Shown: positions 1 through 8,458 of the stretch, piece by piece
Position numbering within the stretch: position 1 is the first letter of the stretch
Layout: every line of letters begins with the position of its first letter
Assembly: GCF_036639235.1 (NCBI RefSeq)
Contig: NZ_JAVWJB010000017.1
Span: forward strand, 1-36,179
DNA length: 36,179 nt
Reading direction: 5' to 3'
DNA from: Clostridium_AB sp036639235
GTDB lineage: Bacteria > Bacillota > Clostridia > Clostridiales > Caloramatoraceae
Notes under the pieces: generated by a model
What the model was told of the DNA's origin: nothing
Seen by the model: the letters and a program-made list of their open reading frames with translations, nothing else
Database searches by the model: none
Program-made: the position numbers and the translations under genes

Positions 1-1460
1 GTGGTAAGAAGGTTGTTTATTTTTGGGACATGCCATATAGCTATAAGCAAAATGGACTATTAGTTTCATTTGGTGAAACAGCTAAGGCATTTAATGTTAA
101 GCCTCCAGTAGGATATACAAAGGAAAGCATAGAGGGAATACAAACAGAACTTAGTAGTGAAACTATTTCTGTTTTCTCAGGTAATGATAATAAGGTAAAC
201 ACAAAACCTTCAAAAACTCCTAATATAATTGGAATACAATTAGAGTCATTTATGAATCCTGAGCATATTCCAGGGATTAAAATGAAAACCAATGTTTTAA
301 AAAACTATAATAAAATGTTTAACTCATATCCAAATGGAGTGTTAAATGTTCCATGTTATGGTGGAGGAACAGTTAGAAGTGAATTTGAAGTGTTAACAGG
401 TCTTAACACAGATTTTTTACCTGTTGGGGAGATTCCTAACAACAATATTTTAAAGAAGCAAACAGTTGAAAGTATGGCTTATATATTAGGGGACAATGGA
501 TATAATACATCTGTTGTTCACAACTATACAGCTAACTTCTATGATAGGGATATAGTATATCCTAATTTAGGATTCGAAAACTATATTGCTATGGAATATA
601 TGAAAAAGCCAGAAAACCTAGATAAGGGTGAAATGTATCCTGAGGATATGGTTAATTTAGACACTATGAAGGAGCTTCTAAATAAGAAGGAGCCTCAGTT
701 TATATATAATATTACTGTTGAAAGTCATGGTTCATATAGTGAAAAACTTACAAACGAAGACTTTGACGTAGTAGATAAAACCTTAGATCCTAAGGCTATA
801 AGCCAAATACAAGGTTTAATAAATAAGCTTAAGGGGGTAGACGCCTACCTTGGAGAACTTATGAAGTTTATTGAATCAACAAATGAGCCTACTGCTGTAG
901 TAGTATTCTCAGACCACCTTCCGTCACTAGATGCACTTAACAAGGAAGGGGCACTTGATAGTAAGAAAAAGTACCAAACAGAGTATTTTATATGGAATAA
1001 CCTAGGCTTTGAAAAAACATCAAAGGAACTTGAAGCATATGAAATATCAAGCTATCTATTTGATTTAATTGATATAAAGGACGGGATTATTCCAACCTTC
1101 CATAACAAATATAGTGGAAGTAAGGAATATGAAGAAACATACAAAAACCTTCAATACGATATGTTATACGGAGAAAAATATATATTCGGCGGTAAACTTT
1201 ATAAGAAGTCTAACATGAAAATGGGACTTCACGACATAAAGGTTAAGGAATACTATGTAGAAGGAAATAACCTTGTAGTTAAGGGAGAGAACTTTAACTA
1301 CAAAACAGGTATATTAGTTAACGGAAAGCTTATACCTACTAAGTTTATAGACGAAAACACTGTTATTTCAAAGGAAGACGTTAAATCTCCAAAAAAAATC
1401 AGCACAGGCCAAATCGGTAAAAACGATAAAATCCTAAGCAAAACTAAGGAACTAGAATAA
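1..1460 (+). CDS. LTA synthase-like sulfatase-family membrane protein (5' end outside window)
   Basis: The reading frame is open back to the first base, so the window holds only the C-terminal part; the ATG at 30 is an internal Met. Counting from that Met, the visible part is an alkaline-phosphatase/sulfatase fold of the lipoteichoic acid synthase type: QLESF (about residues 70-74, metal-binding Glu), GGGTVRSEFEVLTG (111-124, with T114 at the position of the catalytic Thr of LtaS), VESHGSYS and SDHLPS (metal-binding Asp/His). The family transfers glycerol-phosphate from phosphatidylglycerol outside the membrane; the five N-terminal TM helices expected in LtaS would lie upstream of the window. 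The last 70 or so residues (VKEYYVEGNNLVVKGENF) look like a small beta-sandwich (IPT/TIG-like) extension that classical LtaS lacks. A strong terminator follows directly. The exact substrate is inferred; another sulfatase-type phosphotransferase is possible. Confidence 0.8.
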   Translation, partial: GKKVVYFWDMPYSYKQNGLLVSFGETAKAFNVKPPVGYTKESIEGIQTELSSETISVFSGNDNKVNTKPSKTPNIIGIQLESFMNPEHIPGIKMKTNVLKNYNKMFNSYPNGVLNVPCYGGGTVRSEFEVLTGLNTDFLPVGEIPNNNILKKQTVESMAYILGDNGYNTSVVHNYTANFYDRDIVYPNLGFENYIAMEYMKKPENLDKGEMYPEDMVNLDTMKELLNKKEPQFIYNITVESHGSYSEKLTNEDFDVVDKTLDPKAISQIQGLINKLKGVDAYLGELMKFIESTNEPTAVVVFSDHLPSLDALNKEGALDSKKKYQTEYFIWNNLGFEKTSKELEAYEISSYLFDLIDIKDGIIPTFHNKYSGSKEYEETYKNLQYDMLYGEKYIFGGKLYKKSNMKMGLHDIKVKEYYVEGNNLVVKGENFNYKTGILVNGKLIPTKFIDENTVISKEDVKSPKKISTGQIGKNDKILSKTKELE

Positions 1461-1464
1461 ACCA

Positions 1465-1499
1465 AAGGCTGTCTTAATTATAATAAGGCAGCCTTTTTT
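1465..1499 (+). terminator. Rho-independent terminator after the LTA synthase-like gene
   Basis: AAGGCTGTCTTA pairs with TAAGGCAGCCTT (one mismatch opposite T) around a short AT loop, followed by a run of six T. It starts 5 nt after the stop codon. Confidence 0.9.
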
Positions 1500-1505
1500 A
1501 CATCT

Positions 1506-1646
1506 ACAGTTAATAGGCCCTATTTACTTTCATATTCGATGGGATTATTCCAAGAAACTCTAAGATGAAAAATCCCACTAGCATATCCTGAAAGCCACCA
1601 CCTACTACCAACGAACCCCCAACCAAAAAGACCCCCCCAAAATTTA
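1506..1646 (+). repeat. Intergenic palindromic repeat, copy A (short form)
   Basis: This stretch shares with the reverse complement of 22516-22794 a left end CAGTTAATAG, a CTATTTACTTTC-like block, a core reading GAAAAATCCCAC..GCATATCCT, a purine-poor CCACCTACYACC block, and a right end CCCAAAATTTA. The middle of the longer copy is missing here. Internally GGGATTaTTC pairs with GAAaAATCCC. It begins 7 nt after the terminator T-run. No coding potential is visible. Confidence 0.6.
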
Positions 1647-1669
1647 ATTACTTATAAATACATACAAGA

Positions 1670-1702
1670 AAACCGACCTAAGGGGAGCTTAGGTCGGTTT
1701 TA
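1670..1702. terminator. Terminator-like hairpin
   Basis: AAACCGACCTAAG/CTTAGGTCGGTTTTAT pair perfectly around a GGGA loop, with a short T-rich tail. It lies downstream of repeat copy A, so it may be a back-up terminator for the upstream gene or the end of a short non-coding transcript. The rest of the gap (1703-1930) is AT-rich and holds the promoter of the next gene. Confidence 0.65.
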
Positions 1703-1850
1703 TAATTTAGGGATTGATATCTGGTATGTTTATTTAGTAGTTAGGGGATATGAGTTAATTATAGCCTATAAGATAATAATAATCAATACTAATGGATAAA
1801 AATTTTCCGTAAAAATTAAAATTTTTTATTTGGTAAAATAGTATAGAAAA

Positions 1851-1896
1851 TATAATAGGGTGTTATTAGTAAATATAAAGGGTTAATGTGTATAAT
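1851..1896 (+). promoter_or_regulatory. Promoter region of the MtaA-like gene (two candidate -10 boxes)
   Basis: TATAAT occurs at 1851-1856 and again at 1891-1896; the second is preceded by TGTG (extended -10 like). Neither has a good TTGACA-like -35 box, so which one is used is unclear. Confidence 0.4.
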
Positions 1897-1930
1897 AGAA
1901 GTTAGGAATATCTACATAGGAGGAATTGTT

Positions 1931-2998
1931 ATGAACATAATTAAAGATAGTATGACGGCTAAGGAAAGAGTTAAAACATATTTTGATGGAGGGGAAGTTG
2001 ATAGACTACCTTGTTTTGTTTTTCTAGGGGATATGGGATGCCACTTTATGAATGTAGATGTTAGTAAGTACTATACTGATGCAAATACTATGAAAGACGT
2101 AGAGGTTTTTCTTTTAGATAAGTTTTCAATGGATAATATGGGAGTTGGAATTGATGGTAAGCTTATAGCTGAGATATATGGTGGGGAGGTTATTCTACCA
2201 AAGGATGAGGTTGCTTACATTAAAAAGGCGCCACTTGAGGATTATAGAGATCTTGATAATTATAAGCTTATGAATCCATATAAGGATGGTAGATTACCTA
2301 CTGTTATGAAGTCACTTGATATGCTTATTAAGGAAGTTGGGCATAGAATAGATGTTGGAACAGCAACTGTTGGGCCTATGACTATAGCAGCATCACTTAG
2401 GGATGCTAATCAGTTAATGAGGGATATGAGAAAGGACCCTGAGAATGTTCATAAGTTACTTGAGTTCTCACTTCAAACTAATATTGAGTATGTTAAGGCT
2501 GTTTATAATGAGTTTGGGGTAGGAGTTGGAATAGCTGACCCTGTTTCAAGCTGTACTTTAATTGGAGCTAAGTATTTTAGAGAGTTTTCTAAGCCATACT
2601 TATCAAGATTATGTGATGAAATACTAAGAATAACAGGAAGTAAGCCTTCGCTTCATATATGCGGTTCAACTAAGAGTATATGGAAGGATCTTCGTGAAAT
2701 TAATATATCAAGCTTCTCACTTGATAATTGTGAGGATATAGGTGAACTTAAGGATGCTATAGGTGATAGCAAGTGTATAGTTGGGAACGTTAAGCCTGTA
2801 GAAACACTTAAGTTTGGAACCTATGAAGATGTACTTAAGGAGTCAAGAATATGCATTGAAAAGGGTATAGATAGTAAGAATGGATATATTCTATCATCAG
2901 GATGTCAGATACCAATAGGAACATGTGAAGAAAATGTTCATGGACTTGTTGATGGATGTAGATTATATGCTAGGGGAGTTAAAATGAACAAAAACTAA
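1931..2998 (+). CDS. MtaA/CmuA-type uroporphyrinogen decarboxylase-family protein (corrinoid:thiol methyltransferase-like)
   Basis: The start is the ATG at 1931, 7 nt after ATAGGAGGA; an in-frame ATG at 1886 has no ribosome binding site. The 355-aa product has the URO-D fold of the MtaA/MtbA/CmuA branch: DRLPCFVF near the N-terminus, a GTATVGPMT block, and a zinc-type ligand set H242-x-C244 (LHICGS) plus C325 (SSGCQIP). In that branch zinc activates a thiol to accept a methyl group from a methyl-corrinoid protein; true HemE lacks this HxC...C set. No other haem gene is nearby. A corrinoid protein is encoded at 11544-12176, about 8.5 kb away on the other strand and possibly its partner. A DMT permease follows after 45 nt, probably co-transcribed. 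The methyl donor and thiol acceptor are unknown; the cytoplasmic location is inferred from the lack of signal or TM segments. Confidence 0.8.
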   Translation: MNIIKDSMTAKERVKTYFDGGEVDRLPCFVFLGDMGCHFMNVDVSKYYTDANTMKDVEVFLLDKFSMDNMGVGIDGKLIAEIYGGEVILPKDEVAYIKKAPLEDYRDLDNYKLMNPYKDGRLPTVMKSLDMLIKEVGHRIDVGTATVGPMTIAASLRDANQLMRDMRKDPENVHKLLEFSLQTNIEYVKAVYNEFGVGVGIADPVSSCTLIGAKYFREFSKPYLSRLCDEILRITGSKPSLHICGSTKSIWKDLREINISSFSLDNCEDIGELKDAIGDSKCIVGNVKPVETLKFGTYEDVLKESRICIEKGIDSKNGYILSSGCQIPIGTCEENVHGLVDGCRLYARGVKMNKN

Positions 2999-3043
2999 TT
3001 TAAAAGGGTAGCCCTTATAAGATTAGTTAAGCAGGAGGGTTAT

Positions 3044-4050
3044 ATGACAGATAGAAATAAGGGAATTATGTGGATAGTAATATCTGCGCTTGGGTTTGCT
3101 ATTATGTCTGCATTTGTTAAGCTTTCAGGTGATATACCAACACTTCAAAAAGCTCTATTTAGAAATGCAGTATCGATTCTTATAGCATATCCCCTTGTTA
3201 AAATAAATAAGCAAAGCCTATTTGGTAAGAGGGAGAACCAAAAGTATCTTCTACTAAGGTCTATTTTAGGACTACTTGGAGTTGTACTTTACTTCTATGC
3301 AATTGATAACCTAGTATTATCAGATGCTGAGATGCTTAATAAGCTTAGTCCATTTATAGTTATTATATTCTGTAGTATTTTCCTTAAAGAGAAGGTAAAT
3401 AGGGTGCAATGGGCAGCACTACTTGTTGCATTTATAGGGTGTTTACTTATTATTAAGCCTCAGCTTAATATTGANNNNNNNNNNNNNNNNNNNNNNNNNN
3501 NNNNNNNNNNNNNNNNNNNNNNNNNNNNNNNNNNNNNNNNNNNNNNNNNNNNNNNNNNNNNNNNNNNNNNNNNNTACTTGTTGCATTTATAGGGTGTTTA
3601 CTTATTATTAAGCCTCAGCTTAATATTGAGATACTTCCATATTTAATAGGATTTATATCGGCTATATTTGCAGCAGGAGCATATACTGTTCTTCGTGTTC
3701 TAAAGGATAAGGAGGAGTATTACTGCGTTGTATTCTATTTCTCCTTCTTTTCAACGGCGGTACTGTTACCATTTGTTTTATTTAATTATCAGCCTATGAC
3801 GATGGAGCAGACAATATTTCTAGTACTATCAGGTGTATTTGCATGTATAGGACAGTTTGGAATAACACTTGCATATAAGTTTGCACCTGCTAAGGAAATA
3901 TCAATATTTAATTATTTTACAGTAGTATTTTCAGGAATATTTAGTGTTGTATTATTTAGTCAGGTACCAGATGCTTTAAGTTTAATTGGATATCTAATAA
4001 TATTTTCAGCATCACTTTATATGTTCCTATACGGAGGGAAAAAAGTATAA
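3044..4050 (+). CDS. EamA/DMT-superfamily permease, interrupted only by an assembly gap
   Basis: GCAGGAGGG precedes the ATG at 3044. The product is a hydrophobic EamA (DMT) transporter with the usual opening (GIMWIVISALGFAIMSAFVKL), about ten TM helices in two repeats, and the LKEKVNRVQWAALLVAFIG motif at the end of the first repeat. A run of 100 N lies in the middle. The 55 bases before the N run (3420-3474) are identical to the 55 after it (3575-3629); removing 155 nt restores one continuous frame of 284 codons including the stop (283 aa), the normal length of the family. The first half reads straight into EILPYLIGFISAIFAAGAY. Substrate unknown (these carriers export or import metabolites, amino acids or drugs). 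It is probably in an operon with the MtaA-like gene upstream and is followed by a strong terminator. Confidence 0.85.
3475..3574. other. Assembly gap (100 N) between overlapping contig ends
   Basis: Exactly 100 N, the usual placeholder for a gap of unknown size. The flanks are an exact 55-bp direct duplication (3420-3474 and 3575-3629), which fits two contigs ending on the same k-mer rather than missing sequence. Confidence 0.95.
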
Positions 4051-4052
4051 CA

Positions 4053-4087
4053 AAAAGGCCCCTATCTGGCATCATAGGGGCCCTTTT
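4053..4087 (+). terminator. Rho-independent terminator after the DMT permease
   Basis: AAAAAGGCCCCTAT and ATAGGGGCCCTTTT form a stable stem around CTGGCATC, ending in TTTT; it begins 3 nt after the stop codon. Confidence 0.9.
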
Positions 4088-4130
4088 GATTGGGTAATAT
4101 ATATAAATTTCTTTAAAGGGCTAATTAAGA

Positions 4131-4262
4131 GGATATATTGACCACTTACAGCTTTGAGAGTGGTGGGGTAAGCTTTTTTACTGCATATAGGTTGAAATTT
4201 CCGATCACAAGTTTCATTTAATATATGGCAGCAAATTGACTTAAAGTGGTGGCAATATATCC
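4131..4262. repeat. Long imperfect palindrome in the 4.1-4.7 kb non-coding region
   Basis: GGATATATTGaCCACTTa at the left end is mirrored by AAAGTGGtggCAATATATCC at the right end. Inside, TAAGC..TTTTACTGCATAT is roughly mirrored by ATATGGCAGCAAATTGACTTA, and GAAATTT by AAGTTTC. No reading frame runs through it. It could be a MITE-like remnant or a structured transcript. Confidence 0.5.
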
Positions 4263-4268
4263 ATTAAA

Positions 4269-4466
4269 CTAAAGGAGAAAGTTACTAACAGTTACTACTT
4301 ATGGCTTCGCTTTAATTCTATAAACACTACAGATATTTAAGAGGTAATTTCTATGCTTAATGCTGCAACGAAAACTATAAATATTTTTACATTAACTGCT
4401 GCGACTTATCATAAGGGGTATATATTTACTAGAAGGTTGGTAGCCTTTTTAGTATTCCTCCTTTAG
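4269..4466. repeat. Non-coding segment bounded by a 9-bp inverted repeat
   Basis: CTAAAGGAG (4269-4277) and CTCCTTTAG (4458-4466) are exact inverted repeats enclosing about 180 nt that contain the loosely repeated TTAATGCTGCAACGA and TTAACTGCTGCGACT. There is no coding sequence. From 4467 to 4652 I see only AT-rich sequence. The boundaries could be coincidental. Confidence 0.3.
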
Positions 4467-4652
4467 ATAGTATAGTATATTAATTTTTTCAGTCTTTCGG
4501 CATAGGGTTTTAGGTAGAAAAACTTAAAAAATCACTAAATTTCATTAAAAAAGTGAAAAAACCAATGCACAGAATAGATGCTTCTTGCATATAGAAAAAG
4601 TGGGTTTACAGAGGTTTTTTGAAATTTTAGGATTTATTATAAATTTATAAAA

Positions 4653-4690
4653 ATATAAGTCCCCTAAGAAAATTCTTAGGGGACTTATAT
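4653..4690 (-). terminator. Terminator of the minus-strand sugar operon
   Basis: ATATAAGTCCCCTAAGAA/TTCTTAGGGGACTTATAT is a perfect 18-bp stem with a 2-nt AA loop. On the minus strand it begins at the stop codon of the last operon gene and is followed by a T-rich tail. Confidence 0.85.
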
Positions 4691-5853
4691 TATATAGTAT
4701 AGTGTAGAAGTTTTTTCATATCATAGCTTGGGAATATAATCCCACTATCACTAAAGTCTAAACCTTCCTCAATACCATTAATTATTGATACTTGAAGTGA
4801 AGAAAGTGACTTAGATGATTTAATTGATTCAAGTGAAGTTTCACCATTAAATACCCTAATATACATCTGATCATCTGTTGATATTACTGGATAATGGTAG
4901 AACATAGAGGCGAACTTTCTAATATTACTTTCCTGTGAAAGTATATACTTGTAATTAGGGTTAAGTAGCCATGACTTACAAGTAAATCCCTTAACAGCCC
5001 AGCTGTTAAAGTGTTTATAAAAGAAGATAACAGCCTTTTTCATTGAATCTATAGAGTCTTTAATATTAAGTGGCTCACCCTGGGGAATATGTATATCAAG
5101 AAGGGGAGTTCCATTTTGTATTTCAAGTGAATAGTCACATTTGTTAATAGTTAAAGGATCCCTTAAGCATTTTCCTTCACGTACAGGATTTGCTGTAATA
5201 GTTACATCTGACTCTATATAACTTGAGACAAAATCAGACCTATCTAGAGTTTTATTTCCCAGGAAATCATATTTTATGTCACCATATGACATTATAAGAG
5301 GAAAGCCTGTTGCAAGCTGCTTAAATAACTTAACGTCACCATTAAACTCTACCCTCATAAACTGAAGTCTACCAATTCTAAATAACTGAAGAGTTAGGTG
5401 ATAGTATAACCAATGAAGTTCTGATAGGCCGAGAACCCCATATTTTAAACGGTGGTTATTAGCCCATACAGTAATATCCTTCATAGTATCTATATAAATA
5501 TCCTTATCAATTCCCTTATCTTCATATAAGGATTTGATTTCACATGCTCTATAAAGTGCTACAAGTAAAAAGAGGTGGTCAGGATTTGTTTTAATTAAAT
5601 CAGATATATTAAAGTATCCACTAAGACCGTTCTTATCCTCATTAAAATATAAGGTTACATAGGTTTTAAATATATTTAAAGCACTTTGACTTAAGGTTAT
5701 ATATTGATAAGTTTCAAGTAGTGAGGATGTATCCTCATTATTAAAACCAATTTCACTGCATAGAGCTTTAATCTGTTCACCTGTAACTGTAAGTGTATAG
5801 GTATTAACAAGTAAAGTGTTATCATCGTATACTTTTATAGCATTATTAAGCAT
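4690..5853 (-). CDS. Acyltransferase-like protein (GNAT-like C-terminal and NAT_N/DUF5596-type domains)
   Basis: The ATG at 5853 follows GAAGGAGATT. The 387-aa protein has no signal peptide or TM helix. The central motif GLSELHWLYYHLTLQLFRIGRLQF (residues about 141-164), the line PLLDIHIPQGEPLNIKDS (about 249-266), and the block FTCKSWLLNPNYKYILSQESNI match, from memory, a Firmicutes family annotated as an acyltransferase-domain protein: an N-terminal helical domain followed by a GNAT-like C-terminal domain. Its substrate is not known to me. It is the last gene of a carbohydrate import operon, 21 nt after the GH123-like gene, which suggests a modified (for example N-acylated) sugar, but that is inference. 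The fold assignment is moderate; the function should be treated as unknown. Confidence 0.6.
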   Translation of the reverse strand: MLNNAIKVYDDNTLLVNTYTLTVTGEQIKALCSEIGFNNEDTSSLLETYQYITLSQSALNIFKTYVTLYFNEDKNGLSGYFNISDLIKTNPDHLFLLVALYRACEIKSLYEDKGIDKDIYIDTMKDITVWANNHRLKYGVLGLSELHWLYYHLTLQLFRIGRLQFMRVEFNGDVKLFKQLATGFPLIMSYGDIKYDFLGNKTLDRSDFVSSYIESDVTITANPVREGKCLRDPLTINKCDYSLEIQNGTPLLDIHIPQGEPLNIKDSIDSMKKAVIFFYKHFNSWAVKGFTCKSWLLNPNYKYILSQESNIRKFASMFYHYPVISTDDQMYIRVFNGETSLESIKSSKSLSSLQVSIINGIEEGLDFSDSGIIFPSYDMKKLLHYTI

Positions 5854-5874
5854 GGTAATCTCCTTCTAGGCTTA

Positions 5875-7617
5875 TTATTTAGTAAGTTTTTCTATAAGCT
5901 TAATTCTAACAGATTCATATAGGTTCTCGTCAAGTGAGTAGCCCATTTCAAAATTATAAACATTTCCCTTCATATCTGCTACTGTACCAGTTACTTCCTC
6001 AATAAGAGATATAATATCACTACTTGAAGTTCCGCTTTTTTCAAGCATTTTCATAATATTATATTGTTCTATTCCAAGACGTAGGTTTTCCCATCTAAGT
6101 GAAGACATAGGCTTTAAGTCGTCACCTGGATATACAAAGAACATATCTCCTGCTATCCAGCGAGGGAATTTATATGAAGGCTTGTTAAATACATCTGATG
6201 GGTATAAACAGTAGTTCCATCTTAAGAATCCTGAAAGTGATAGCATATAGGTTATGTGACCAATTAATCTACTTTCAAGTGGAGGTGATGAAATAAACTG
6301 GTTGGGTATTTGTGGGAAGCAACATACAAACCACGTAATAGTGTCTCCTTTGCTAATAATGTCTTCACTAACCTTTTTGAATTTATGGAATTCAGCTCCA
6401 ATAATAGGGATTATTACAGAACTATCGGTAATGTTATATTCATCTGACTCTAAGAATTCAGTGTTGTTAACAGCACACTTAAATTTAATTTCATATTCAG
6501 GCATGGTACTTCTAATAAAGTCACGACTAGCATTGAAAAGTTCAGGATTATTTGGTTCATCACAGAATATACGAAGCTTTTCAAGCCATCCCATTGATTT
6601 AAAATGCTCCATTAATAGTTTAATGTATATGAATATTTCATCCTTAGACTTCATATACTTACGGCAATTATCAGATGCGTCTAGGTAATTGATTCTAAAT
6701 GGATCCTTATACTCAGGGTATAGTGGGTTTCCGAATAGCTTTCCGTCCCAATTACTTATAAGACCAAATACATCAATCTCTTTATCTATGCCATGTTTAA
6801 AGCAGATTTCTATAAATCGATTAAGAGCATCAAAGTTAAGCTTAAACTCTCCGTTTTTGTCCTTTATAACAGATACTATATTGTGCTCAAATAGGTTTGA
6901 TGGGTTATCAGCAACATTAAAACATGCTTGACCTGCCCAAGGGAAATCACTTGCAACTATAGTTATAGTTCTTTGACCAAGTGATGCAAGTTCCTTAATA
7001 TAGTTATCAATAATATTAAAGTGATCATCTGACCAGAACTTAACATTATATTGACGTGCAAGGCTACATGGATGTTGCCATAAATCAAGGAAGAAGTCTC
7101 CATCCTTAAGGTCTGGTAGTGTAACATTAGCATAGTCTATGTTACATGGAATGCTACCTATTAGAACCTCATCATCATAACCTTTAGTATAGTGAAGGTT
7201 AATATTAAACTTAAAGTCACCTGTAAAATCATTTGGAACCTTTCCTTTAACCCATATAAACTGGGCAACCCCTACCTCAACATTCATAGAACCTTTGTTA
7301 GATAAAATATCTGTAACTAGAGCACCAGTATCATCTGAGATATAGTCTACAAGTGACATTTGAATAGAGTCGGTAGTAGCATTGTCGCAATCAATACTTA
7401 CTCTAATTCTATTAATAAGACCATTCCATGATATATAGTTAAAGTCTTCAAGTGAACATAAAAACTCTTCAAGGGAGCTTAGTATAATCTGAAATGCAAA
7501 AGTTTCGTTTTTAAGTACCTTAGTTGAGAATTCTTTTTTAGAGTAGAAATCTCCAAATACCCTTGTATATTTAGTGTGTCTGTACCCTGAGTCGATAATT
7601 CCATAATTTAATTCCAT
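5875..7617 (-). CDS. GH123/DUF4091-type glycoside hydrolase-like protein, cytoplasmic
   Basis: The ATG at 7617 follows TAGGGGGAT. The 580-aa protein has an N-terminal beta-sandwich (about 1-165), a central barrel-like part, and a C-terminal DUF4091 region with ESRLIGHITYMLSLSGFLRW (about 448-467), AGDMFFVYPG (489-498) and SSLRWENLRLGIEQYN. GH123 beta-N-acetylgalactosaminidases use an adjacent Asp-Glu pair (stabiliser and acid) in substrate-assisted catalysis; the same pair is visible here as D353-E354 in RIFCDEPN. No signal peptide is present, so it would act on imported oligosaccharides. It lies 28 nt after the second permease gene and 21 nt before an acyltransferase-like gene in the same operon. 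Specificity (GalNAc or another N-acetyl sugar) is inferred from the family only, and DUF4091 also occurs in proteins of unknown activity. Confidence 0.75.
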   Translation of the reverse strand: MELNYGIIDSGYRHTKYTRVFGDFYSKKEFSTKVLKNETFAFQIILSSLEEFLCSLEDFNYISWNGLINRIRVSIDCDNATTDSIQMSLVDYISDDTGALVTDILSNKGSMNVEVGVAQFIWVKGKVPNDFTGDFKFNINLHYTKGYDDEVLIGSIPCNIDYANVTLPDLKDGDFFLDLWQHPCSLARQYNVKFWSDDHFNIIDNYIKELASLGQRTITIVASDFPWAGQACFNVADNPSNLFEHNIVSVIKDKNGEFKLNFDALNRFIEICFKHGIDKEIDVFGLISNWDGKLFGNPLYPEYKDPFRINYLDASDNCRKYMKSKDEIFIYIKLLMEHFKSMGWLEKLRIFCDEPNNPELFNASRDFIRSTMPEYEIKFKCAVNNTEFLESDEYNITDSSVIIPIIGAEFHKFKKVSEDIISKGDTITWFVCCFPQIPNQFISSPPLESRLIGHITYMLSLSGFLRWNYCLYPSDVFNKPSYKFPRWIAGDMFFVYPGDDLKPMSSLRWENLRLGIEQYNIMKMLEKSGTSSSDIISLIEEVTGTVADMKGNVYNFEMGYSLDENLYESVRIKLIEKLTK

Positions 7618-7645
7618 AAATAAATCCCCCTAAAGTATTAGTTAA

Positions 7646-8449
7646 TTATTTCATTCCTGAAAGTGTTATTCCTTGCTGGAACTTCTTTTGAAGTATTACA
7701 TAGAAAATAAATGAAGGCATAAATGTTAGTGTAGCCCCTGCCATAACAAGACCGTAATTAGTATTAAACTGTGCACCAAGTGTGGACATACCAACTGTTA
7801 GTGTTTTCATATCACCATCTGTAACAATTAGTGGCCATAAAAACTCATTCCAAGCCCCTATAAATGTGAAAATAGAAAGTGCAATAATAGATGGTTTAAT
7901 AAGTGGAAGTATAATATTTATAAATATTTTAAAGTCACTTAAACCATCAAGTTTAGCAGAATCTATAAGTTCCTTAGGAATGTTTAGTATTGATTGCCTC
8001 ATTAAAAATACTCCAAATGCAGTAGGAAGCGGAAGTATCAATGCCCAATATGTATTTATTAAACCTAGATATTTCATAATTAAAAATAGTGGTATCATTG
8101 TAACTTGAGATGGGATAATAAGAGTTATTAACATAAAGAAAAATAATGACTCATTCCCCTTAAACTCAAGTTTAGCAAATGCGTAACCAGCTAGTGAACT
8201 AAATGTTACAGCAAGTACTACACCTGAAACTGATACTATTACACTATTAATAAAATATCTTAAAAATGCATCATCTTGAAGTATGGTTTTGTAGTTATCA
8301 AGTGTCATACTTGATATAGAAAAGTTAAAACTATATTCGTTATAGGTTACATTAAGTGATGTAACAATCATGTATATAAAAGGAATGACCATACATGTAG
8401 CTATAACAATTAATAATAAATTAGATATTATACTTTTAATTGATTTCAT
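7646..8449 (-). CDS. Carbohydrate ABC transporter permease, MalG type
   Basis: The ATG at 8449 follows TAGGAGGAACCC; the stop codon of the upstream permease gene is part of this ribosome binding site, so translation is probably coupled. The 267-aa protein has six predicted TM helices (first at about 7-29) and the cytoplasmic EAA loop DSAKLDGLSDFKIFINIILPLIKPS that contacts the ATPase. It pairs with the MalF-type permease encoded just upstream and the binding lipoprotein at 9418-10734. No ATPase gene is in the operon, so a shared MsmK/MalK-type ATPase encoded elsewhere is expected. Confidence 0.9.
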   Translation of the reverse strand: MKSIKSIISNLLLIVIATCMVIPFIYMIVTSLNVTYNEYSFNFSISSMTLDNYKTILQDDAFLRYFINSVIVSVSGVVLAVTFSSLAGYAFAKLEFKGNESLFFFMLITLIIPSQVTMIPLFLIMKYLGLINTYWALILPLPTAFGVFLMRQSILNIPKELIDSAKLDGLSDFKIFINIILPLIKPSIIALSIFTFIGAWNEFLWPLIVTDGDMKTLTVGMSTLGAQFNTNYGLVMAGATLTFMPSFIFYVILQKKFQQGITLSGMK

Positions 8450-8458
8450 GGGTTCCTC

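Noticed and set aside
1931..2998. HemE (haem-pathway uroporphyrinogen decarboxylase)
   Set aside because: The HxC...C zinc set and lack of haem genes nearby fit the MtaA/CmuA branch.
3044..4050. Frameshifted or truncated DMT permease pseudogene, or two separate ORFs
   Set aside because: The 55-bp flank duplication and the restored 283-aa frame show an assembly gap, not a biological break.
6302..6931. Plus-strand ORFs of 128 and 80 aa opposite the GH123-like gene, and similar frames opposite other genes (21631, 23857, 27767, 35636)
   Set aside because: They are antisense shadows of strongly coding frames, without ribosome binding sites or recognisable domains.
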